Of a stretch of 64,000 nucleotides of DNA, positions 10,562 to 22,500 are shown one piece after another; position 1 is the stretch's first letter, and the number at the start of each line of letters is the position of its first letter. A model generated the notes under the pieces. It worked only from the letters and a program-made list of their open reading frames with translations. It ran no database searches and was not told the DNA's origin. The stretch spans positions 2,191,725 through 2,255,724 of the forward strand of contig CAUEEP010000934.1 in NCBI GenBank assembly GCA_958450365.1. The letters run 5' to 3'. Both the position numbers and the translations under genes were made by a program. Origin of the DNA: Mesorhabditis belari (Eukaryota > Nematoda > Chromadorea > Rhabditida > Rhabditidae).

Positions 10562-13500
10562 GCTTTCTTCCTTCCCTTCTTTCTTTCTTCCCTTCTTTCT
10601 TCCTTCCTTTCTTTCTTTCTTCATTTCTTTGTCTTTTTCTATTTTCACGAAGCTTTCCCCTTTTACAATTCTTAGAAGCCTAAAGTCTAGACCTAGGGAT
10701 CTATCTAGCTGTAATTATAAGCTTACATAGTATTCATTAATATGAATACTATGTAAGCAACGGCAACGGAAATTCAAGAGGTGTCTAAAGTAAACTACAG
10801 TAGTCTTTAATTTAAAGTTAGTCTAATCAGAGTTTCGAATCGAATCGAATCTAATATAAAATAGAATCTAATATAAAATCTGATCTAATATAAAATCTAA
10901 TTTACTAAAATGCTTTTAAAAGGCTTTATGGTGTAAAGTAAGCTTAGTTGAAGTAAAGAAATGAATTATAAAGATTTGAAATCAAACGAATTGACTTTTC
11001 TGCCAAGACTTTTCTGCTTACCGATACTCGATCACTGAATAGCAATAGTGAATCACTGAATAGCGCCTGTAGTAGCAAAATAAAAGCTGTGTCAATTCAA
11101 ATACAATTGATAGAACTAGCTTAGAGTTTACAAGACTTGACTTAGATCAACAGAACCTTGCATCAAGATCAAGATCAAGATCAACACAGGATCAACAGGA
11201 TCTTAAGGCTTACAAGTTAGATTAAAAGTGGGCTAGAAGCTGATCAGCTTAGGTGATCAGCTGATCAGCTGACCAAGATATAAAACAAGTCCGGGAAGGT
11301 CAAGATCTAGATTCTAACCTTCTAACCTGGATTCTAGGCTCAAGTAAAGCAAACAGGAAACAACCAATCAATATGTAGCACAAGAGTAAGCTAGTATGAA
11401 TATAATGAGAATAGGAGACAAGAGATGAGATGAGCATCGCTGAAAGAAAGTCTGAGAAGAGGGGTCGCAAAGAGATTGCGTGTTTAGACCCTGGACCCCA
11501 TCACGAGATATCGAAGACATTCCTCAGTCAGCTTTGTACTCCTTTGTCTTCATACTTTCCTGTTATTGATCTTTTGATACTTATTCTTATCTTTTCTATT
11601 AGATTAGATTAGAGAGTCTTTTCTTTCCTTTTCTTACTTTAAAATCAATGTATCAAAAGATACTGATGAATAGGTGAATTGATGAATTTCATCATGAAGT
11701 CAATTTGTTCTTTTTCAACCTAAGCCTAGAGCTCTCACAACTCTAGGACTTTGGCCTAGAGCTCTCACAACTCTAGGACTTTAGCCTAGAGCTCTCACAA
11801 CTCTAGAACTTTAGCCTAGAGTTGTGAGAAAGTTGGCTTAGAGCCTTAGATTCGAAAAGCAAGTATCAGAGAACAAATCAGGGAATGTTAGAAAGTAAAT
11901 TTGCTAAAGTCAAAGCCAAAATAGACCAGTAAGCCAGTTTTACAAGAAAATCTTTGAATTACCTGAAATGGGGAGATCTGATTTGATAAGACATCTTCTG
12001 GATTTGTTCTGTTCTTCTGGATTTGTTATATTTATCATTTATCATTTATCATTTATCATTTACCATTTATCATACTGAATTTGTTATTTTCTTCCTTTCC
12101 TCTACCAGAAAAGATGAGTTTATTGTAAGAAATATATTTATACTTTGATCTTTATAATTTGATCTTTGATCTTGTTTCTTTATATCTTTATAATAAGACC
12201 TATCTCTTTAAAATAATGATTTGATCTGTCTTCGCACTTAGCGCAGAGCACAACCCGCTTCCACATTTACTGAGGCAGAAGTGTAGTTGTCGTAGCCGAT
12301 GATACTCCGATGGCCGGGCTGGGGCGCTCGGAGGGGAACCCATGGGAGTCGAACCCACGACTAACCCGCGCCGACGTTGCTCAACTTGGCAGATCGGACG
12401 GGGTCGACCACAGACCCTTCCCTTTCTGGGAAAATACCGACTGGGGCTACCAGTGGTGAATTTATAGCATACACGAAATATATCAATCACAATACAACGA
12501 CACACACAATACTAGGCTATATCTTAACTTAACCCACGTCATGACAGACGGCTCCCTAACCCTAAGCTCAATGGGGAACTAAATAGCTTTTTTTGGTGGT
12601 GAAGGGAAGATGACGATGAAGGAGTGGCTTGTCACTTTAAAGAACTGGGGCCACAACCACCAGACTGCCCTCCAGAAAACCTCTTAACCCGAAGGGAAAG
12701 GAAATCCGAAGGGGGTGACCATGTCGCATGTGGGGTTCGAACCCTCGACCTTCCGATTAAGATAAAAGACACTTAACCAGTCAGCCACACGTGCTTCAAT
12801 GATAGATTTCTTGAAAAAGCACAATTTATCAAAACTTTCCCTTATTAGGGTAAAGTAATAAGGGAAAGTTTAATCTGGAGAATGAAACTGGAGCAATCTG
12901 GCACTAACACAATTACTTCAACAATTGCGTGAGAAAAAAAAGAATGAATAGAAAAGGGAGCACACAACTCACTCAAAACAAAGCTTAAATAAAATAAATA
13001 ATGGGTTTTTAAGTAAACAAGCTACAAATGGACAACTGAATATCGTCTGATTTCTAGTGGTTGATTACGGTAGTTTATCCATCAACTTTGAATTTTAACT
13101 TGTTTGTTAATTGACTTAAATTAAATTTTGACTAACTGGAGAGCAGTGGCAATTCGCCACATTTACAAATTTAAAACTTTCTGCACTTTCTGCACTTTCT
13201 GTTGTACTTTCTGTTGTACTTTCTTTAGTACTTTCTGTAGTATTTTCTGCACTTTCTTTAGTACTTTCTGTAGTACTTTCTGTAGTACTTTCTTTAGTAC
13301 TTTCTGTAATACTTTCTGTAGTACTTTCTGTAATACTTTCTGTAGTACTTTCTGTAAGACTTTCTGTAGTACTTTCTGTAGTACTTTCTGTAGTACTTTC
13401 TGTTGTACTTTCTGCACTTTCTTTAGTACTTTTTGTAGTACTTTCTTTAGTACTTTCTGTTGTACTTTCTGTAATACTTTCTGTAATACTTTTTGTAATA

Positions 13501-16500
13501 CTTTCTGTTGTACTTTCTGTTGTACTTTCTTTAGTACTTTCTGCACTTTCTTTAGTACTTTCTGTTGCACTTTCTTTAGTACTTTCTGTAATACTTTCTG
13601 TAGTACTTTCTTCACTTTCTGCACTTTCTGTAATACTTTCTTTCGTACTTTCTTTCGTACTTTCTTTCGTACTTTCAACAAATTTCTTCAAGCATCACCC
13701 CCGTAATTGCACTGAATAAGTAAATAATTGCTGTACTTATTGTTGGTGACAGCTTGTCGACACCTTATTGAGATTTCCAATTATCTAGCCACAAGGGAAG
13801 ATACTTAACAAAATTTGCATACTTAAGAAAGACAAATAAAAAGTACAATAGTCTGTGAAAAACATGAGGAATACAATGCGCTAGAAGAGGTACGTTTAGT
13901 CAAAAAAGTACGCTCAATATCGATAGCATCAATAGCATCAATAGATCAAGCTATCCATAGCATCAAGCTATCCACAGCATCAAGCTATCCACAGCATCAA
14001 GCTATCCATAGCATCAAGCTATCCATAGCATCAAGCTATCCACAGCATCAAGCTATCCATAGCATCAAGCTATCCACAGCATCAAGCTATCCATAGCATC
14101 AAGCTATCCATAGCATCAAGCTATCCATAGCATCAAGCTATCCATAGCATCAAGCTATCCACAGCATCAAGCTATCCATAGCATCAAGCTATCCATAGCA
14201 TCAACAGCTTATCCAAAGATTTTTCAAAAAACCTTAAGACCACAGCTGTGCCTCATACAGTATTTATGAGAGACTTGTCGATTTCTTCTTCTTTCTCTTC
14301 TTTCTCTTCTTTCTCTTCTTTCTCTTCATCATCTTTCCTTGTGAGTGCCAATTTGTCATCCATGTAGCTTCCCTTCTCGTAAAACATATGTTTTACGGGC
14401 TCTTTTCTCGTGAAATGAGTACCCACCCTTTTCTCCGTATTTTTCTTTTATTTCGATCATCTTTTCGACTTATTTAGCGATCATGGAGGTCATTGGGGGA
14501 AATGGAACAGAAATTAGGGATTGATTTATCTTTTGGATGAGTGTTGAGGATGGGTGTTCAGTGCTCAGTCCTAGGGGGGGATTTTGTCGACTAGAGGTCG
14601 AAGTAAAGCAACAATCATTGTGAAATCTTTGCATAGACTTATCTAGAGATTTGTAGCAGTTCATAGGGTACAATTGCATGATTAAAAAACAATTAATGCC
14701 TTAATTTCAGAGTTCGAGAGCCACAACGCCAGCAAGGTGCCTCAAATCCGTCTAAAAGGCATAGAGGTCAGTAATTTAGTCGATTGACTACAGTAAGCCT
14801 ACAGTAAGCTTACAGTAGTCTATTGCAGCCTACAGTAAGTCTATCGTAGTCTACAGTGAGCCTAGAGTAGTCTATCATAGCCTACAGTAGTCTATCGAAG
14901 CCTATCGTAGCCTACAGTAAGTCTATCGTAGTCTATCGTAGCCTACAGTAGTCTATTGCAGCCTACAGTAGCCTATCATAGCCTACAGTAAGTCTATCGT
15001 AGCCTACAGTAAGTCTATCGTAGCCTACAGTAAGCTACAGTAAGCCTACACCAGTACAAAGTACATTAAAGGACAGTACAGTCTCAAATTGCAGAGCGTC
15101 TAAACGGTGAACTGGAGACAGTAGCTTGTCTTCTTCCCTATGATCCGTCAACGATCTCCCGCCTTGATAAACTCTCCGTTTTGCGATTAGCTGTTGCATA
15201 TCTTCAAGTCAAAGCACACTTTAGTGGTAAGTTTTGAACTTTAAACCAATTCCAAGTGCTTTAAACCAATGCTACTCATTAGAGATCAAGGAAAAGGAGA
15301 TCAAAACCATTGTGGATCAAAACCATTGGGGATCCAAACCATTGTGGATCAAAACCATCAACATCCTCCCATTATCCCCTTTCCCAGCACTGTCATCCTT
15401 GCAATTCCATTGAGGGTAAATGCGATAATCATATGGCTGCCCACAGTAGTTGATCTTATCGAAAGATCTCGCGAAATTCAATCCCCAAAACAAGATCCGG
15501 CTGTTGGAAATGAAAATACGGATGTGATAGCTAGCTAGCTTCTTTAGATGATATAGCTTCTCTCTCTCTCTTTCTCTTTCTCTCTCTCTTTTTAAGGTGT
15601 CAAGTGGATGTGGTTGCGTGTCTTAGCCCCTACAATTATTTGCCTCATTTACTTGGGGGGATCACTTTCACACTATGACACCTGTGTGCAAACGAATTTT
15701 AGGGGTCAAGAAGTTATCTAGTAGTTGCCAAAGTTTTGGAGAACCTAAAGAACCTAAAGAACATTCTCTTAAAGCTATTTAGGGATCTAAAAGCCGAGAT
15801 CGAGATCGAGAAAAGCCACGTCTACTTCTTTGCCTTTGTTTCAAATCAATTGCATTTAATTGATTCAAAATTCTCAAGAAACTCGGGAACTTGATGAATC
15901 AATGAACAGTAGTAAGAGTCTATTGCGGCTATGACAGAGTACGGTAGGGCAGTGGGGGACGGTAGCTGAAGGTTAATGTACAGTAGGATACGGCAGGAAG
16001 TTGATCTTGATGATTTACGAGAGTTTACAAGAATTTGAAGAAATCAACGGCCAAAGATTTCAAGAATTCAGCTAAAGATGCCCAAAATTGATGAATAATT
16101 TATAGAGGAAAGCCCAAATAGAACAGATGGGCCACATATGAAAAGAGGCAACAAGTAGCAAATTGAGAGTCATCGATTGGGGAAAGGGGAAATGGGAAAG
16201 TACAGTAGGAAGAGTCTATTGCGGCTATGGCAGAGTACGGTAGGGCAGTGGGGGACAGTAGCTGAGGGTTAATGTACAGTAGGATACGGCAGGAAGTTAC
16301 TAAACGATGGGTAGGTTACCCGAGCTACAGATTTCCGGTTAAGTACAATAACAACTAGAGCAAGGTTTAGAATAACGATCAGGTAGGGTAGCGGCGGGAG
16401 GAGTGGTCCTGTACATACTTGATAAATGATAAGATACGATAGGATACGGTAACATACTTGCCTTATCCAGGTAAGTAGTAGGATACGATAGGGGATGATA

Positions 16501-19500
16501 GGGGACTATAGGGGACTATAGGGGACGATAGGGGACGATAGGGGACGATAGGGGACGATAGGGGACGATAGGGGACGATAGGGGACTATAAGGGACTATA
16601 GGAGACGATAGGGGACTATAGAGGACTATAGGGGACTACAGGTGACTATAGGGGACGATAGGGGACGATAGGGGACTATAAGGGACTATAGGGGACTATA
16701 GGGGACGATAGGGGACTATAAGGGACTATAGGGGACTATAGGGGACTATAGGGGACTATAGGTGACTATAGGTGACTATAGGGGACTATAGGGGACTATA
16801 GGGAACGATAGGGGATTATAGGGGACGATAGGGGATTATAGGGGACGATAGGGGCAGGCTACGGTAAGTGGGATAAAGAGTACAATAACAACAGGACAAT
16901 CACCAGTAAACCCAATCATTTGCAGCCTGCGTCCATTCGACTTGCGGCTTCCAAGCGTCGACTTCTGTACCCCTTCTCTTCACACATGCCTATCAGTTTT
17001 TACCCTCACCAAACCCATTCTCGGCACACATTCCAACCCTGGTTGATTCTGGTAAGAAATTCAAGATCTAATTAAGAATTTCAGGGTAGAATCTATGAAT
17101 TACGGTACTGATAACTTCTAAGTACGTCTAGAGAACGTCTAAGTACTTCTAAGTACGTCTAGAGAACGTCTAGTGTATGTCTAAGTACTCTAAGTACGTC
17201 TAAGCATGTCTAAGCACGTCTAAGCACTTCTAAGTACGTCTAGAGAACGTCTAGAGTATGTCTAAGTACGTCTAAGTCTTCTAAGTACTAGATTACGGTA
17301 GCTTCATTCCAGGCACCGGCATCCCGCTCATTGACAGTGAGGAGCGCTTTTTCGAGGCAATCTCGATGAAGGTGAGTCTAGCAGGCTTCTGGATTAGTTT
17401 CTGGTTTTATAAAACAACCCCTTTTACAGGCTCTTGGCGGTTTCGTGCTTGTGCTGAATGGTGAGGGTGACGTCTTCTACGTATCGGAGAATGTCGAGAA
17501 TTTTCTCGGTTTCCATCAATCCGATCTTTTGCATCAATCGCTTTTCGAACTCATCCATTCGGGTTAGTTGAATTGTGAAGCTGTGAAGCTGTGAAGCTCA
17601 CATATCATTGTATAATACTGTGAGTACTGTAGCGGATTACGGTACTTTCACTTTCAGAAGACCGTGACGACATTCGGCAGCAGCTTGATCCAGCCTTCGG
17701 TGTCCCAGCAGGATGCTCTTCTGTGCAAGATCTCTTAGCATCAGGTACAGTGATCTAGCTAAGGCAGCTATAGAGCTATAGAACCAGCTATAGAGCTTGG
17801 AGCCAGCTATAGAGCTCTGGAGCCAGCTATAGAGCCAGTTATAGAGCTCTGGAGCCAGATATAGAGCTCTGGAGCCAGATATAGAGCCAGTTATAGAGCT
17901 CTGGAGCCAGATATAGAGCTCTGGAGCCAGATATAGAGCTCTGGAGCCAGCTATAGAGCCAGTTATAGAGCTCTGGAGCCAGATATAGAGCTCTGGAGCC
18001 AGCTATAGAGCCAGTTATAGAGCTCTGGAGCCAGATATAGAGCTCTGGAGCCAGCTATAGAGCCAGTTATAGAGCTATATAGCTGACCTCACTTCCAGAC
18101 AATCTGCACTACTTGGAGCGCAATGTGAACGCGCGTTTTCGTTGTCTACTCGATAACACTTGTGGCTTCTTGGTAAGTGTAGGGATCGAATGCTGGCGCT
18201 GCCGTAACCCTGTCAAGTGTAGGGATAGGATTACGGTAGCTTCAGTTAGCTAGTTAGCTAGCTGAAGCTAAAGTAACCCGTTTTCTAGAGGATGGATGTT
18301 CGGGGGAAACTTTTATCCCTTCACGGCATTCCCCAATCGTTTCCGGTGGCCGGCCGCACTCCGCCCATAGCCACCATTGGACTTGTCGCCATTTGCACGT
18401 AAGTTCTTACATTACTATGAAGATTTATATAGTAAAACTGTTTCTATCGAATTCTAGAGCTCTAACTCGAGCTTTATTTTGTGATTCTTTAATTTTTGGC
18501 TTCTTGGTAAGTGTAGGGATCGAATGCTGACGCTACCGTAACCCTGCCAAGTGTAGGGATAGGATTACGGTAGCTAGCTAGCTGAAGCTGCATAACCACT
18601 TAAATTCAAGAGAAGAGAAGATTCAAGAATACCCTGTACTTTAACCTACAAGAAACCTACAATTGGCTAAGCGAAATCCTATGCAACCTATACCATTTAA
18701 CGCAGAATTTAATGTGCTGATTCTGAATATATATTCGGTTTTTGCTAGATGATAATCTGTCAAGAGTTATAGGACGCTGAAAATGTGGCCATTTGGAGTC
18801 TTAACGACCTTCTTGTGGAGGCTCTTAACGGCCTTGTGGAAGTTTTAGCGGCTTCTTTGCCGCCGGCAACTATTGCAATCATGGCCGAGTGGTAAAGCGC
18901 TGGTTTCTAAAGCGAAACCTCGCAAGTTCGATCCCGGCTTTGGAGCTAGATCGTTTTTTTACACGGTTGACTTGTTGAAGTGTTGACTAGTGTTCTTTGT
19001 GCGCATAATCGCGTTCCATTTAGCATATTACTTTTCATATATAAAGCTAGAAGGGAAGATTGTAGGATTATGGTCTTTAATACGATAAAATCTTTGTCTA
19101 TTGAACAATTTTAGACCCTTCGTCCCGCCAAGTAATGCTGATTTACCGTCAGAAGATCTCATTCTCAAATCGAAACACCAATTAGACAACACTCTCGTTA
19201 GCATGGACCCAAAGTAAGGAGACTACCGTAGTACTGTAGCTAATGGGTACTGTAGCTCTACCTACAGTACTCGACTGTAGTACTGTACTGTAGTAGATGA
19301 TAACGCTGTTCTTTCATACAGTAAACGTACCGTGACATCCAATTTTTAGAATGCATCACATTTTGGAGCTCTGCGACGCCGATTTACCCGTCTCTTTCTA
19401 TGAACTCATTCATCCCGACGACGCGACTTGTATGGCTGAAGCGCATAAAGAGGGTTCGTTTTTTCGCGATCCTGGAGCGCATCTTAGAATTCCAACAAAA

Positions 19501-22500
19501 AAACCATGCAAATTGTTCAATTTTCAGTCTCCAAGAGTGGCTCATCGGGACTGTTGATCTATCGGCTGATCTCGGCGAAGTCGAGGTACTATTTTTGGGT
19601 TTTTTGATCAATCTGGATATCACAGTAGACTTCTAGTCTTTGAAGTGTTAGCTAGCTTGTTCAGGAGGATTTACTTTGTGCAATCGTCGTGTCGAATGTT
19701 CTACAAAAACGGGAAAGCCGATTCGATTGGGTTGACGCATCGAGTGTTGAAGTGGGTTACGGTAGATGAGCTGAGGCTTAGGCTTAGGCTTGAGCTTGGG
19801 ATCAGGCTTGGGCTAGGCTTGGCTTGGGCTTAGGCTTAGGCCCAGGCTTAGGCCCAGGCTCAGGCCCAGGCTCAGGCCCAGGCTCAGGCTTAGGCTAAGG
19901 CTTAACTGAGCTATAGATTATTGTAGCCATCTATTTCATCTATTTCTAGCGAAGTGGAGGGGTCGATGCTGCTTGAAAAGCGCTCGTCACTGAAAGCGAA
20001 ACTGCTCTCATTTGATGATTCACTCCTGCAATCACCCAGGAATTTGCAGGTGAGGTTTACAGTAATCTATTCAGGCTTAGACTCAGCTACTGTACCGTAC
20101 CGTAGCGTCTTAGGATAATCAGCTCCTTCTACCGTACCCAGGACAGTCACTGTGGCTGTATGAGTAGCTAGGGTACGGTACTTTATCCTAGATACCGTAA
20201 TCAAATACCGTAGCCAGGGCGATCTATTCAGGAAAGCCCAATGATAGGCAGATGACTTGCTGGGTTACGGTACTTGTCTTGACTACAATAGCTAGCCAGT
20301 CAGTGTACAGTACCAACCAGCAAATCTCCTTTTTCAGTCAGCCGCCGCTTTACCCTCAATCGGCACGATGTCGACGAACCGAGACTCAATCGACGATGAG
20401 GAAACCAACCAATCCGATCCACAAACGATGTGAGTGTAGATAAAGAGAAGCAACGATCTTGTTTTTCTGCAATAGAACAAGTTTAGCCCGACTTGTCCCT
20501 CAAAAAGCCCAACAATCGCTCCATCTGTTATTCAAACAGGACGCAAACGGAAAGCAAAAGCGACAGCAATTACTGCTCTATCGAATGGAGAAATTGTGAG
20601 TGGACTTTAGAGAATAGTATGGGAATGTAAGAGGTACTGTAGAGGTTACTGTAGAGGTTACTGTACTGCTTACTGTAGCCCTGTAGCCCTGTAGCCCTGT
20701 AGCCCTGTAGCCACCATCTACAATCAGTAGCTTTCTAATTTAGTTGGGTTGTGTGGATGGAGATCGAAGCGAGGGACGAGGGATTTCTGGAAATGAGACG
20801 AATATCTGGGCGTCTCCACTTCAATCCACTTTACATTTAACGGTAAGATGACGGTAAATGATGCAAATACAGATATTAGGCTCCACAATGCGATGACAGA
20901 CTGAATGGACTTCAATTAACCCCTCAATGTACTCAATTACCGTCAGAGTTGCTCGCTTGGCAACCAGCAACCACTAACGAGTGGAATCCTGTTGATTTAT
21001 GCAATTCAGGAATCTATCCAACAAATTGTAAGTCACTTGGAGCTAAGTGGAGACTTTAGAAGCTATTGTATCCCATGGTTGATCGATTAGATTCGTTTTG
21101 ACATTGGTTCGATATTGATTCGATATTGATTCGACAACTAGGCTCAACTTCGTAGAGTTTGGGGTGCGACCCGCTTTAAAGGGGGGGTATTAATCGCGGC
21201 CGGATGACCATAAAAATTTTTTTTACGGCAACCACCTGTTTTTTTATTTTAGTATCGCTGATTTTATTATAAAAAGAATAAAAATCACCCGGCTAGAGTG
21301 ATTTGATGGGTTTACAAATTTTTGGAGATACTGCAAGGCTTGGAGAAAAACAAGCTCGTCACTCATCAGACACCTCAGCACAGTCTAGATCGATTGAGTT
21401 TTAATTGCAGATAAATTTAAAAACAAAATAAAAAGCACAAAAAAACAATAAAAATAAGTTGTTAATCTATAATTCTTCCTCTTGCTCACTTTCATCTTCG
21501 CTCAAGTACAGCAGTTCTCAAATCGGCTTCCTATCTAATCAATTTCCAGCGCATCTTCACCAGAAGTGACTGGATCTCCTCCACCGTAGGACATTTTCAG
21601 CGCTTTAATTGACACAATTAGATCTTTTTTCCATTTGTGGTCGCTTGTGGTTTTAATTTTCTCAAATAGGTGCCTTTTCGAAAACGCATTACTCGAGAGG
21701 AACACACTCTAATAGATAGCTTAGGGTGTTTTGATGGCCTTTTGCATTATTTAAACATAAAATCTCCATCTGGAAAAAGGCATCTAGAGATGTTAAAAAC
21801 CAAAAGTGTAGATCGAAAGTCTAAAGAAAACAAAAAGAAAACATAATGTCTGACTTTTGCTTTACTTTCGCATTTACCTTGTAGATGAACTACGCGAGCC
21901 TTGCAGTATATCCAAAAATTTGTAAACCCATCAAATCACTCTAGCCGGGTGATTTTTATTCTTTTTATAATAAAATCAGCGATATTAAAATAAAAAAATA
22001 GGTGGTTGCCGTAAAAAAATTTTTATCGTCACCCGGCCGCGATTAATACCCCCCTTTAACCTTATCATCGAGAATGATTTTGCTTCAGAATAGCCGAATT
22101 GCACAAAAAAGGTTAAAAAGGGTTTCCCCCAAAAGCGCTTATAACGTAACAAGAACGCGTAGTATCCAACAATAGATTAATACTCTTGAGAAGAGTGCGG
22201 ATCGGATTGATACTACGTCGATGGTGACACAAATGTTAGTAAAACTGTCTCTCTACAATGTTAAACCAGTTATCTAAACAGGATTTAAAACCTGAAGGGT
22301 AGCATAAAGTAAAGTGAATTTATAACGTTACTGTTTATTAGTACAGAACCGAAATGCAACAATACCTATTACAAAAACAGCATGCGCATCAAAAATGAAA
22401 CAACAAAGTCCCCCAAGAGGGAAGGCAAAAGCCCGCAGACCCAAAAAAAAAAAAAAAGAATTTCGGGAAGGGAGAGAAGGGCGAAAAATGCGACGTGAAT

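Noticed and set aside
12200..12505. 101-codon minus-strand frame
   Set aside because: It overlaps the 5S-like sequence and has no protein-like features; it is best explained as a frame across an RNA-derived sequence.
13116..13706. Three long overlapping frames of 172-192 codons
   Set aside because: All come from a 12-bp tandem repeat whose length is a multiple of three; composition is Ser-Thr-Glu or Phe-Cys-Thr only.
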